A DNA stretch of 64,000 bases from assembly GCA_916613615.1 (NCBI GenBank), contig OU744720.1:2769749-2833748 (forward strand). Reading direction: 5' to 3'. The notes below the pieces were generated by a model. The model ran no database searches and was not told the DNA's origin. It saw nothing but the letters and a program-made list of their open reading frames with translations. Positions 11,981-23,867 of the stretch are shown here, piece after piece. A program made the position numbers and the translations under genes. The stretch is from Steromphala cineraria (lineage: Eukaryota > Mollusca > Gastropoda > Trochida > Trochidae). Within the stretch, counting starts at the first letter, position 1. Every line of letters begins with the position of its first letter.

Positions 11981-13321
11981 AAGCTGCAAAACACAGTTTC
12001 AAAATATCAATCTTGGTAAAAAGTGAAATACTTGAGGATATAAACCCGGTATATAGACGATTGATTTCCTGATTTGATTTGATAAGGCACATTTTCCAGA
12101 GGGCAAAAGAGAATATTTGGAGTTAAAGACATGTGATGGATCAGAAATGATTTTCTATGCATGGCCATGGGTTAGCATTTTTTTCATCATATACTACAAG
12201 ACAAAAGTTTAGACTCAGTTAAAAGCGTAAGGTGCTATTTTCTATCGCTTATATCTTAAGAAATAAGAACTAATGACTTTATTCTTCATGTCTCAGACTT
12301 AACGCCGTAACAATGATTTAAAGAAAGCTTGAACATTTTATTCCACTCCAATAACGAAAAACTGCTCTCGTTACAACGGGGTCCTAATGACGTAAAAAAA
12401 TTTGACTTTTTAACGAAGTCCATGGACTTTATCTGAACATTTCTCGTTAGCATTCATGGTGGACGTGTTAATCAAGATCAATTAAGGACAAATGCATGAC
12501 ACTTTGATAATAAGTTGAGGTTTGAGAAAGCATAAATCAATTTTCCCATACCCACCAATACCAGCATTGCTTGCCATGAGAAAGGACGCTTTGCACAAAG
12601 CAAGTGTAGAATATTTTCAACAGTTTTACATCAGTATCAAAAGATCTTAATTTTGTCATAAAGTATAGTCGCTGGTTTTAGTACGTTTTGATTTTTTCTT
12701 TGGTAGGTTTACATTATATCAATTTGATAGTAAACAAATTCCTTAGGGTCATTTTTCAATACAAGTAACAATGTGCAAAATGGCTCATTGCCCTCACTTT
12801 CCCAGTCACTGCTTCAAAAACAAACCATCTACTTAAAGAGACACGTACAGAGTATGTTGATAGGATCACATATGTCAAATTTTGAAATCAATGTTGTCAC
12901 ATCAGGAACCACCAACTGTTACTGAACAGAACAAATTAAATGTCAATCAGTAGATTGGAGCGAAAATACGACCAAATTCAGAGTCGGGATTTTTATCTAA
13001 AACCGGATAATGTGGCTCGAGTGGCGCGTGCGTACGTAATTTGGAAACCTTGTCATAAGCTGACAGGAAGATATATTAGATTCAATAATGTTTATTAGGT
13101 ATTGTAACTAATAGGTAAACTAATTGGATGCATAATTTTGAACATTAAATGTATTTGAGATGTTTTCTTGATTTTTCCATAAAATCAAGCATTTTAGAGA
13201 TATTAAGTCCAGTGATGAGATATGAACTTTAATCAGCATATTAGATATTTTCTAGCTGATCAAAACCAAATAAAATTTTAAGAAAGATACTCTGTCACTG
13301 TAACCATCAAGTGTACTGTAC
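11981..13321. other. Intron 1 of BTB copy A; nothing else seen
   Basis: Lies between the exon 1 donor at 13321 and the end of the duplicated block. No repeat family recognised. Confidence 0.45.
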
Positions 13322-13627
13322 CTGGGAATCTCTCATCTGTGAAAAAGACACAAGGAGTTCCCTTCTTCCTTGATGTAATTTGAGTATTTTTTCTATTTTT
13401 CTGTAACAAGTTTTGCACACACCATTGCTGCCTTTTATTTCCTTGGGATCAATGTCAGGAAATACTTGGTAAATTTTAGAAAGTCTTTCCTTTGAAAGCC
13501 TCAGTTTGCCATCGAATAATTTCTTTATGACAAGTTCGCGTTTTTCGTTCAGTTCTCGTTGTATAAAAGAGAATGCACAAACGACACAGATGCTGGGTTC
13601 AAATATCTTTGAAATTTTAGTTTCCAT
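13322..13627 (-). CDS. BTB gene copy A, exon 1: ZAD-like C2-C2 domain
   Basis: This 102-codon exon starts at an ATG with a good context (A at -3, G at +4) and ends at a CAG|GTACAG donor in phase 0. That matches the phase-0 acceptor of the exon at 10804, so the two join without a stop. The peptide has a CVVC pair (C14, C17) and a CKTC pair (C71, C74) separated by a basic helical stretch with a hydrophobic L-x-K-I-Y core. This spacing resembles the zinc-finger-associated domain (ZAD), a treble-clef dimerisation module at the N-terminus of many invertebrate transcription factors. Family assignment is by pattern only. The reading frame stays open upstream to about 13696 but has no further ATG. 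A MULE-like insertion lies within 250 bp upstream. The joined product would be 631 residues. Confidence 0.6.
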
Positions 13628-13865
13628 TATAGTTAAGTTACTGTCTTTACGATTTTTTATGACAATTTGTAAGCAATCACTCCAAATCAGTTGCAAAGCC
13701 TATCGCTACTGACGCTAGAATCATCCTCCTATTTTGATTTGACCGGTGCGTTTGTTTTGCCTACAGCTGTACAGCCGGCGAGCCGGGTCAACTTTAAGCC
13801 CGGATGTAGCCCAGATGTAAACCGGCTGAGGCATTTGTTTTGAACCGGCTGAGGCCCGGAAAGGC

Positions 13866-14842
13866 GGCCTGTTCCCAATGTGCCTACATCCCAATGTGCC
13901 TACACTGCTATCAAAACAGAGACATGCATGGGTGGTTTGTGTATTGGGTTCATCCAACCTATTTGATAATGGACTATTCCACTTGAAATAAGTAAAAAGA
14001 AATTTGGTGGGTTTGAGAGGTTTGATAATTTAATTCATAACAATAAACAGTAACAGATACATATTACTTCACTTCATACATTTCATGACATTTCATGCTT
14101 CTTTGAAGAAGACACACTGATACATCTGAATGCACTTAAGTATTTGAAATCGCGTGGATATGTGGTCGCCTATGGTACTACAACGTCCCTTGCATCCTTT
14201 GACGACACACTTCCAGTGTGTAGCAACCTGTCTTCTGACGTTCAGGCGGTATCTAAAACCGTTATGTAGAATTTGCTGTCCTCCTTCCTGCGAGGTGACG
14301 AACTCTGCTCTGATGACGTTTGCCATTTTAGCATGATCATATTTGATATTCTGAACCTTATATACCTGCTACGATGACAGTAACAAATCTGAGAAGTTGT
14401 TTCAGTATATGACTGTTTATCTGAGGAGAGCCCCACTGCCTCATTATCAAAACATTTCTTCTTTACATTTCATTATTATGTGGGTTTTTTTATAAAGCAA
14501 AGCTCTCTACTCATTATGTGGGGAGCAGAATTAAACAATCTAACATTACTTATCAAAACATTATGTTTTATTTTGAAAGATAAGCTCTTTACTCAACGTT
14601 TTCTTAACACAGCTAATCGGTGTCTTAACCACTTTAACTCATCAGAACATCTAAGCAGTAGAACTGACTACGTTTTGTTAACATTCTAATCTCCTTACAT
14701 CTGCTTAGGTAACAACTGTTGATCTACGGGTCATACCCACTTTCTGAGAAGGGGTGTATTTTCAGTTCCCAAAGTGCCTACACAGTTTCTGTAGGCACAT
14801 TGGGATGTAGGCACAATGGGATGTAGGCACATTGGCACCAAA
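13866..14842. mobile_element. MULE-like nonautonomous transposon
   Basis: A 977-bp element flanked by a 10-bp direct repeat CCGGAAAGGC (13856-13865 and 14843-14852). Its inverted ends are built from repeats of CCAATGTGCCTACATCC. Target duplications of about 9-10 bp are typical of MULEs. A FLYWCH fragment inside supports this, since animal MULE transposases often carry FLYWCH domains. It lies just upstream of BTB copy A exon 1. Confidence 0.65.
14093..14326 (-). pseudogene. FLYWCH zinc-finger fragment inside the MULE-like element
   Basis: The frame encodes a FLYWCH-like N-terminal part: F-V-T-S-x-x-G-G, then LHNGFRYRLNVRR and THWKCVVKGCKGRCST. The W-K-C-x4-C-K-G-R-C spacing fits the aromatic and Cys part of the domain. 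The downstream H-x-H ligands are absent: the frame continues into TRFQILKCIQMYQC and ends. No MULE catalytic domain follows. This is best read as a transposase remnant. Confidence 0.6.
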
Positions 14843-17115
14843 CCGGAAAGGCACCGTCTGTCAGCCGATTGCGCCGGTTTCATTCGAACGGCTGAAGCGT
14901 CTCAAGATGGCGGCAAATTGGAAGAATCGTGAATTGCAAAATCTGAAAATCCAATTTTGAAGTGTATATTTGGAAAAAAAATAGCCGGAAACATTAGAAA
15001 TGTTGTGTTTGACATAAATATTAATATTTTCGTGTTATTTCGTGTGACTGAATGTCAAATTCACAATTAAATTCGGATTTTATAAAAATTTGAAAGCGTA
15101 AAACGCAACAGATTTAGTAATACCTCTCTAGAATCTTTGAAATAATACATGTTCCCATCGGAAAAAGTTCTATTGTTCGGTGAACAATATAAGGAAAAAA
15201 ATAGAAATAAGGAAAAATTTAATATTTTTGAATAATGGAATTATTATCGCATTTAAGGAAAATTGCATTTGGGTAATTCCAGCTCAATTCGACCAAAGCC
15301 TCCCAGTTGATAACACCGATTTTTTTCATTTTCACACCAAACATAGAACATATATAGGTCATTACAAAAACAAAATATTTTTCGGATATTCGTATTGGTT
15401 TTGCCGTAAGGGCTGTTTAATGGTGGCACCTATCGTAATTCTGTCAAATATACCACTTGCAGAAAACTGTTCGCAAAAAAATAAATACTGCCTGCTCATT
15501 GTTATTTTTTTGTATATAAGTTGTTGATATAATTCTGAAGCAGTATGCGTTTACAATTTGCAGATATTAAGGAAATACCCTGAGTTACGCTAATTTCAAA
15601 TTCGGTCATATTTTAAGCGATTTCTCGGTTGGGTCCATTTTCAAAAAGCAGTATGAATGAAATGTGGTGACTTGCGTGATAATAATTTGTATGAAGAATG
15701 AAAGTATCAATCGAACAGTCCAGAACCTAAATAATACATACTTTCACCCAGTCGTATTGTGTTTGAGTGAACTTAAATACACCTACCCTCGGCAAAAAAC
15801 GGAAATTCTATCATTTTCTAATGTCTCTGTACAAAAAGGCGCACCTCACACAGTCATGAAAGTTTTACAGCTTATTCCTCATGTTACTAACTCTAACATA
15901 TGAAAAAATCACGAGGGTAAAATTTCTAGTTTTCAAGAAATAAAGGTTTTTAGACATAGCATATTAAACCCAAGTAGAGATTTTAAGGATGCTTCATTTC
16001 GAATAGTCTGTAAAATATAACGTGAACTACGTAATGAAAGGATGCAAAATTAGTTCTGTAACAGAATATTTGACTCTTAAGTTCTTAAAAGGAGACGATT
16101 GGTGAACAATTTCCGCGAAGCAGTTACGTTCGGGCGAATGTGTCTTCACCTACATATCTCCATAAACAATGCCCCTGCTGTTTAAACGTTCATCACTTTC
16201 CCGACTACTAATACGCAAAGTTGATTATACCGAAACGTACCCTGCTTCGGGAAAAAACACTTCTAGGGTCCCAGATTCTATTTTGCTCACCAACTTCATC
16301 AAGATATTATATTAAGAGTTCGACAATATTTTGAACATGACAACATTTCTAAGCTGTGTCCAGCCATGAAGGAGTTCGAAAACAGAGAAGATACAAGTTT
16401 CAAGAGAAATTTATGTTTCTTTCAAAGAAGAGACAAGAAACCTCTTCAAAAATTATTTTTTTATTTATTTTTTAAATCGTGACTTAAATGGTGTATCCCT
16501 TCTCTTGGTTACATTCAGTGTGTGTATGTCAGACACATTACAATGTCAAACTGATGCTCGTTGCATTGCCTGGGTTGAAATTGAATATTCGGAAACTTCT
16601 ACAGAGGGCTGTATGCACAAGAATGCATGTTGTACCGCTATGATAACTGGAATTAAAATCGTTATGGAATAATATCTCGAGGATGAAGGTCTAGATACAG
16701 AGAATGAAATCTAACTTAAAACTGGGGTACATACAGATGAAAAAACCTTATCCTAAGACTTTGTTGATGTTCTCTTGCACAAGATTGACGATTTGACAGT
16801 TCACCATTTGTCTGTGAAAACTCAGTCAGCTGTGGCGAGGCTAAAAGATTAATTTCATGATGAAACTGCAATAAGTCTTCTATATTTTGCGGAGAGTTAT
16901 TCTTTTGTAGTACACGACAAATCCACGGTTTCAACTGGAAAGATTCCCAAACACCTGTTTACTCATTAGTGGTTTCCCGGTCCCAAGGACAATGAATTGA
17001 AGACTTTGTCAATCTTTGTTTTCATGAAAAAGACTTTGGACTAAAAGCAAATTAATGACAAAACAAAATTGTTACGGGATAGGGGGACAGCTCAAGATTT
17101 GCGGCCAAAGCCAGT

Positions 17116-17532
17116 CTCATAGGCGTAGGAACCGGGGGGGCAGGGGGGGCAGCTGCCCCCCCAAGATTTTTCAAACCTAATTTTTTTTACAGCCCTAAAT
17201 TCCAATTGTAAAGGAAACTTTATAATATTTAATACAAAACGTGCAAAAATATGAATTTAATTGTGATTTCAAGGTAAAAATTTAACTTACTCCTCGGTTT
17301 CCTTGATAAATACAACAGTAAAAAGGCAAAAGTACGAAAATAACGCCATGACAGCACGTAAGCAGAGCTATTATGCTGTAATTAATGCCCCCTTACGCCC
17401 CTATATTCGGAACACCACCATCACCTATATAATCTACATAATGACAGGACACCCCCCCCCCCCCCCCCCCCCCCCCCGCTCACAAAAAAAAATCTTGCCC
17501 CCCAACTTTCGGACCGTTCCTACGCCTATGAG
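17116..17532. mobile_element. TIR element with CATAGGCGTAGGAAC ends
   Basis: 17-bp perfect TIRs CTCATAGGCGTAGGAAC and GTTCCTACGCCTATGAG. It includes G-rich and C-rich subterminal tracts, with 26 C in a row at 17452-17477. No coding capacity. Confidence 0.75.
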
Positions 17533-17831
17533 TCTTAAGGCGTCCTCCAAAACCATGCTACAACTCAACAACAACTGTTTGATTGGGGAGCCTTACCATT
17601 TCTGCTACAAATATCGAGATCGAGTCTGAATTTGAAAACCAAAACCTATGCTTTTCATTGTACCCGGGACAAGAAGTCGCCATTCATCCATTCCAATAGG
17701 TGCAGCATAACTGGCTACAATACGTGTGTCAGAGAGCAATGAATCAACATCAATAACGTTAAGAAATGAAGAACTCGGAATCCACAAAGATATGGACACT
17801 TTTAAATGTCAAGTCTGTAGATGAAGGTTAA

Positions 17832-18186
17832 AGGGGCAGTAGCACGCTTTTAGGGGGAATATAAGTTGATGTCAGGAAAATGAAAATTAATAGTTCCAAT
17901 TGAAAGACAATGTATTAAAGCTAAATGCAGCAGTAATAATTCAAGTATACAACGTAAAGTTTAGCCATGCAATTCCTTTTTCTTACACAAAATGAATTAA
18001 AGGTGTTCACACAAAATGGCCGCCAATGGATTTTATGTGAATCTTCATACTTTGTCCTCCGACTATGGATGATTGGCTTGTGTAATGAGATTTTTGACAC
18101 TGTCAAAATAATACATTTAGCATTAACTTACAATTATCACTGACAAATTTAATATATAAAATTATCAAAAAACGTGCTACTGCCAC
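17832..18186 (-). mobile_element. TTAA-flanked MITE, family A
   Basis: Full-length reverse-orientation member with TTAA flanks and one changed base in the right TIR (TGCCACT). Internal sequence matches the other copies closely. Confidence 0.8.
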
Positions 18187-19459
18187 TTAAAGGTGACTGT
18201 CTTCTGATCAGGACTTGTCATCTCCAAAGGTAATGTTTACATCAGACTGAGATAGATTTCTCTCGAGAGCTACAGATTTATTTTCCAACAAATTAAAGAG
18301 TTTGTTCTGGAGCATTTTGGTAGCAAATAACTAGATATAGACTACCCAAAAGGTAAGTTGGTCCCTTATGAATTTTATGTAAGTGAATTGTTATGAATTC
18401 ACTATTCAACAACCTCCAGAATATCTCAAGCATGGATATGTCAATCAATGTGAAGCGTCGGTAAACTCATTTAGGGATGCTTTACTAAATCACTTATAGT
18501 AGGTAAATGGGAAATTTTACCCCCGCCAAATTTTGATATGTTGTAGTCCTGACTATGAGCTACACATGTGCAAAATATGAAGTCTCTAGGAGGTGCGCCT
18601 TTTTCTACAGACAGCTTTAAACAGGGGTCTTTTTTTACATTTTTCCAAACAGTAGGTTGATATAAACAGCTATTGTAACATTAGAACGAAATATATTGTC
18701 ACGAATTTTTAACGTCCAACTCTTGATACATCAAGGAGACGAATCATAGCATGTTTGGTGCACCACATCCTTCTACTTCACAAACAAGTGAAAACAAAAA
18801 GGCAAAAACAACGAAAAAACTGAATTTTGCAAATGAAAGTTAGCATTTTTGTCAAGCCAATTAAACCATATAAATACAATTTCTTTCAAATGTTTAATAT
18901 AATTTTTGAAACATCATTAAATAATCTATTTAATGTAGAAATTTCAAACCTTTACGTCTAGAGATGTCAATGTAAGAGACATCGAAACGTATAAAGGGTT
19001 TTGCTCAATAACGTCACATTTGGAAGACCCCTGTCTCCTAAAACATTATGGCAAACACAAAATATTTTGAGTATGAACAAAATTTGTGTATTTTTCTTCT
19101 CTGAAGATACAGTAGCATCTATTAAAATTGAAAATTCCAAAATCCATGATGTCAACTGGGGCGATCCGCAGATTTTGGTCGATTTGAAATGGAATTACCC
19201 ATTTTTATGAATTTATAGTAAATCTTTTTACAAGGTAACATGAACCGAACTAAAAGCTTATTATCTCCCTAGAGCGTTGTTGTTGGGGTTTTTTTCAAAC
19301 AAAAGATATCCGCGACCAAGGATTGACTAAACTAATTTTTTCAAAAGTTTACATATATGTTCTAAACCTAATCACAAAATATATTGTATTTTCAATAAGA
19401 AAATCCAAAAGTAAATCGTTCCTGTCAGAGCATTGCATAGATTAATACATGCAGGGAGA

Positions 19460-20450
19460 TAGTCAAAAGGGCCGAGGGATAAAAGGGCCGAATATAAGTT
19501 CGCTTTGAGTACACAGACTTCATTTTTAGACCGTCTGTATATGTAACTAAGTCAAACAAGAAAAAAAATAAGCTAAAACTTAAAAAAACCTTCCCTGGAG
19601 AGTACTACCAATTTATCTTTAATTGTTTGCTGATGATAGCTTAACGAGTGAGTAATACTAATTAGTTATTACTGTTTGTAAGTACAACTATCAAATCTTT
19701 AATTGTTTGTCCATTCCAAGTTGATAAAGGTAACAAATATTTCATTGTATGTTGATTAGACCCCAACGAGTGGAATAAAATCGAACTATATTTGAAATTA
19801 AATCTGTGACTATTGTGACTAGATCATGGATATTATTTTCTTATTCATTTTGAGTTGTTTGTATGTGCAACATAGACAGTTTGCAAACAAGGCATTATAG
19901 CACTAAGATATTTTACCTAACACAATAAACCCCATGTTTTATTAAGTTACAGAAAATTTGCATACATCAGGGTTTCTGGGTTTTGCAACACTTTTCCTTC
20001 GTGTTTGGTATGACCTTTTACATAAATCGTTTACATGCATTTGCGTATTTAACGTGTACAGAAGATGTAAAACACGATAGTGTTAGTTTAAACAAACGTC
20101 CTTATCAAAATATCTTTGATCAACTCTCCATACTCTGACCTTTACATTAAGTGTAAAGTTGTGAATATTGATGCCGTAAACATAGCATGTTATTGGATAC
20201 ACCTGCACCTGCACGATCTTTATGAACTCAGATATATGTCAATATATTTTAACAAATCAATGTCGAATTGAATGTAAAATCTGTTAAGATATAAAATATA
20301 AAGGTTTCAAATTATTTATTTTTTTATTTTCGACCCATTTGACTTTGAGCAAAGCCCTTTTGACTACTTGTCACGGCCCTTTTGACTTTTTCCATCGGCC
20401 CTTTTGACTCCATGGTTCTCAGCCCTTTTGTCCCTCCGCCCTTTTGACTA
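19460..20450. mobile_element. TIR element with iterated GGCCCTTTTGACT ends
   Basis: The left end TAGTCAAAAGGGCCGAGGG and right end CCCTCCGCCCTTTTGACTA form ~29-bp TIRs. At least five further GGCCCTTTTGACT-like repeats lie inside the right end. 991 bp, no transposase frame seen. Confidence 0.72.
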
Positions 20451-21094
20451 CAACCCATACATGCATACTATCTTTTATAGTTTATACTTCCAACGATTCT
20501 TTTTAGATATATGTTAGTAATATCAATAATCATGAATTAAGTTTTCGATAATCTAATGTAAATCTATATTTTTCGGTTATATGTTTTTAATATAATTTAA
20601 TCATCCTAAAGAAATATGTGAATTTGTTAACAGACAATTATAAAGAATTATACCGTTTGTGTAAATATAATTATTTTATTTCAAAAATATTGTTTTACTG
20701 TCATAAAAATATTTATTGATAAGTGTATTTTTTTCAGTTTTGATAAGAACAACAAAGATATGGGTTGCAATACTTTTAATGAACATTTGATTAAAAAATC
20801 ATAAAACTCATATAGTGACCAGCGGCGAGTGTTACTATCTCCGCCTTAAAACAAAGTTGTTTAAACATTAGTTTTTTTGCGTCAGGATATGATTTCATGG
20901 CTGTCTCCAATAAGTTATGTATTGTCTGTTTACCCTCCATTAGTTTCTAACTAATGTTCAACCTTCAATAGTACTGTGTGTCGTAGTTTTGAGTTCATCG
21001 CCAAAACGCAACCGTTGTTTAATTTCATTTCAAAAGATTAATTTCATACCATGTTCATCTGAGACGAAGAGAAGAACAAAACACAAGTCAAACA

Positions 21095-21100
21095 TTTATT
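21095..21100 (-). promoter_or_regulatory. Polyadenylation signal of the six-exon gene
   Basis: AATAAA on the minus strand, 84 bases beyond the TGA at 21184. In AT-rich DNA such hexamers are common by chance, so the weight comes from its position. Confidence 0.45.
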
Positions 21101-21183
21101 TAGGATGACATTTTCACAATGGTTCCATCAATTGTACAAATCAAGTTAAATATTCGTTTTCATCGTGGTATTGCATGACGACG

Positions 21184-21263
21184 TCAGAGTAGGTACCTCA
21201 TCTGTTCTGTTAGTGGGGGATGTACAGGGGCATCTCGTACTTCGCTGACACGGTCCTCCTTCT
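21184..21263 (-). CDS. Six-exon gene, terminal exon with stop
   Basis: A AAATCTTCAG acceptor is followed by 80 bases that complete the split Glu codon and encode EKEDRVSEVRDAPVHPPLTE, then QMRYLL and TGA. Phase from the preceding exon is 1, exactly as needed. An AATAAA signal on the minus strand lies at 21095-21100, 84 bases after the stop, which supports this as the 3' end. Together the exons encode at least 226 residues. Confidence 0.68.
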
Positions 21264-21795
21264 CTGAAGATTTTCTCTATACATCCTTCTTTACATATAC
21301 TGAATTGTCACATTTCAGAAACAGGCCTGAAACGGTATTTTTATGAATATAACTATAAAGGAACTATGATTTCCAAAACAAACATATCTTCTTCAACATT
21401 TAAAGTGATCAATTCCATATTTAGAGTGGTTACAAAAACAGAAAGCAGATGTACAAGATTTTCATGGATATTCAACTTCTTTATTCAATCAAAAACTTCC
21501 CAATTATATAAATAGTAATGTATTTGGTCATAGCTAGTAAAAACAACATGCAAAAGCCCCGATTAACAAATGACCACATGGTATCTTTATGAAAGTGTAA
21601 TCTGCATACTTTTTTTGCAGATTAATTATCAATACAATTAAATGTTGAAGCAAACAACATCTTGCCGTATCATAAAATATATATCATGTAAACCAGCAAC
21701 ATGAATCAAGATTGTGGTTGAAAGTTTTTTCCAGAGGTAGAGCAGGACCTAATTATATAGGACTACGGTAAAACAGAACCATGACATAAATTCAC

Positions 21796-21913
21796 CTGAG
21801 TAACATGTACTTTTCCTTGAGCTGTGGACTCCTGGTTGTTCTGTGTCCGTATCGCTATTGCCTTCTTTGTGAATTGCCCTCTGTTTCGAATATCTTTTGT
21901 GTACTTCAGGAAT
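21796..21913 (-). CDS. Six-exon gene, fifth exon found
   Basis: An AAATTCTAG acceptor and a TCAG|GTGAAT donor bracket 39 codons plus one base. In the phase required by the preceding exon the frame is open (IPEVHKRYSKQRAIHKEGNS, then DTDTEQPGVHSSRKSTCYS). A second frame is also open here, which made this segment look like an isolated small ORF. The frame used here is the one that continues to a proper end in the last exon. The peptide is hydrophilic and probably disordered. The 4.4-kb intron before it contains a satellite array and LINE debris. Confidence 0.65.
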
Positions 21914-22610
21914 CTAGAATTTAAAGTCAATTCATTCAGTTCAATTAAACTCAAAAATAATCAGCTATCGATAGTACAATATCGAGGTGGAAATTGGAGC
22001 AATTCAACAATGCGTTAATATTTTATCTAAAGACACATGTAATCAAACTACAAAGGAAAATTCAACTTTATAGCTTTCATTTAAGATATGATAACTATTT
22101 TGTATATCTTTGAATATTGATCAACTGAAGTTCTGTCAAATCTACTCTTATCACGTAAGATTGATAAACTGATTAAACATTAAATGAAGTTTTACGTTGG
22201 TGATTATTGTAAAGTTGTTTCAATTAATCAAATCTATGTACGAAATATTTTTAATGAATTACCTTCAAACGTTTCATTCTGAGACAATCGTAAACTGTGA
22301 GTTGGGGTCGACCCGCAGGTTCCGGTGTTTGTCGTCAACCCGCAAGCAAAGTGTATATAAAATACCGATATCATACACTACATTGAAAACTGTGTTGTGT
22401 ATTGAAAAGTTCATCGTCTTCGCTAACCATGTTTACCTGTCAGGTGTAATCGTGAAATGCGATGATGCACGTGCAGTTAAGGCTAATAAAGCAGGATAGC
22501 CCTCCAATAGTTTAACACGGAGAGTTGAGTTTGAGCGATAGAGACACCAGTTTTCAAACCCTTTAAACACTCGAACTCCAATAGTTGACAGTGACTTTGC
22601 TTTAAGTTAG

Positions 22611-22718
22611 ATATGGTCCTTAAAGTCTCCATTAGTTTGGCACGAGGGACTCGTCCACGGCCTAACGGCCTAAGACAAGTCCCTCGTGCCAAACTAATGG
22701 AGACTTTTCGGACCATAT
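22611..22718. repeat. Long hairpin, 41-bp arms
   Basis: Arms 22611-22651 and 22678-22718 are inverted complements with two adjacent mismatches, separated by a 26-base loop with GGCCTAACGGCC. Both strands carry short mirror-image frames for that reason; neither is likely to be a gene. Confidence 0.8.
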
Positions 22719-22935
22719 CCTACACATCTTGTTGCACGCACGAAGCATTTGATTCCTTCGGCGAGTCAGGTCAGCCGGGTCAGCCGGTGACGTCACTCAG
22801 CCGGCGGCTGAAGACCGGCTGTCAGCCGGTTCGGGGCAAATCAAACGCACCCTGTGTGTATCGCAACGTGATTCAGAGAAAACCCCAGTTTTACAAACAC
22901 GGGAGAGTAACCGCCCTTGACGCGCACCTGCTTAA

Positions 22936-23022
22936 AGGGGCAGTTGCTCGTTTTTTGGAAAATTTTATATTTTCATTTTTCACTGATAATTGTACGTTAA
23001 TGGTAAATGTATTTATATCATA
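22936..23022 (+). mobile_element. Truncated family A MITE
   Basis: The left TIR (AGGGGCAGTTGCTCG) and about 85 bp of the MITE follow TTAA; the right part is missing and a LINE fragment follows. Confidence 0.6.
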
Positions 23023-23291
23023 AATAAATTAGTATTCTTTTTTATTCAATTCGTTAGTTTCTAAATAGTATTGTAGTCTTTTCATTGCCATAGCTTCGAG
23101 TGTTTTACATAGATTAGATGTTTTAAGGAGACTGGTCTATACGAATCGGATTTGGTAGAGTCTTTTCCCTGTTTATGTAATGGTATAATAAAACTTTCTT
23201 TCCAGTCTGTTGGTAATTTGCCGTCTTTCCATAACTTATTGTAGAAATCTAATAACACTTGTTTACATTTATAGGGGAGATGTTTAAGCAT
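23022..23291 (-). pseudogene. LINE reverse transcriptase fragment
   Basis: The minus-strand peptide LWKDGKLPTDWKESFIIPLH, then KQGKDSTKSDSYRPVSL is the fingers region of non-LTR reverse transcriptases (W...II.P..K.G...YRPVSL). After SLK the frame shifts: the homology continues as TSNLCKTLEAMAMKRLQYYL in another frame. It stops before the catalytic FADD block. The piece is truncated at both ends and lies in an intron of the six-exon gene. Confidence 0.75.
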
Positions 23292-23867
23292 TGTGTAATA
23301 ATGATATGTTCAATAAACTTTGAATGCTAATATAGTCCATGAATATTTCGTGAGAATAGCAAGAGTTGATAATAAATGATTTTGGTAATTCTGTTGAAAT
23401 TTATCAAAATGTTGATTTCAATCAATTGAATGTTGTCTTATCTGAATAACCGGGTCATACAGTCCGCACGACTGGCGATTCTCCATCATATCAAGTAATA
23501 TACTCATTTAATTGAAATGATTAATTAAACAATTCCAAAACCTAAGATATTTAGAAAAGTATATTTATATTTACATAACAAATATCACTCCTACAAAATC
23601 ACGGGTTCCCCATAAAGATTCGTCAAAGAAAAATATTGTAGAGACTTTGTTCTGTTTTTCTTTTTATGAATAAGTCACACCATCATATCAAAAGACAATC
23701 AAATAAAACAAAACTGTTACGAAACTATTACAAAATATTTGTGTCGCCGTTTCATCCAATACAATTCTGTCGCCGTTCCATCCAATTTGTCGCCGTCTCA
23801 GCTAAAATTGTGTTGCCGTTCTGCCGTGTCGCCGTTTCGTCCGTATCCCGCTTATTGTGCCATAAGT

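Larger units (their letters stand above)
13741..14910. mobile_element. CCGGCTGA-rich element hosting the MULE (tentative)
   Basis: GGTGCGTTTGTTTTGC and CCGGCTGA repeats on the left and CGGCTGAAG on the right flank the MULE-like insertion. A similar GGTGCGTTTG/CCGGCTGA cluster, in reverse orientation, occurs at 22760-22855. This may be a hAT-like end, but full boundaries are not seen. Confidence 0.3.
15240..19205. repeat. Diverged inverted repeat, arms about 15.24-15.94 and 18.50-19.20 kb
   Basis: Several matches occur in inverted order. GGGTAATTCC...CGACCAAA at 15270 pairs with TTTGGTCGATTTG...GGAATTACCC at 19200. AAAAAGGCGCACCT at 15834 pairs with AGGTGCGCCTTTTT at 18604, followed by TTTTACCC pairings. 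The left arm's 115-codon frame (15180-15527) shares W-V-I-P-x-Q-x-D-Q with the reverse translation of the right arm. No known domain was seen. Confidence 0.55.

Noticed and set aside
11674..12072. 132-codon frame, and the similar 57091-57447
   Set aside because: Both translate family D element cores and their ACGG repeats; not conserved as protein.
22483..23023. Opposed frames with SISLARGT and RAKLMET peptides
   Set aside because: Mirror images produced by the 41-bp palindrome.
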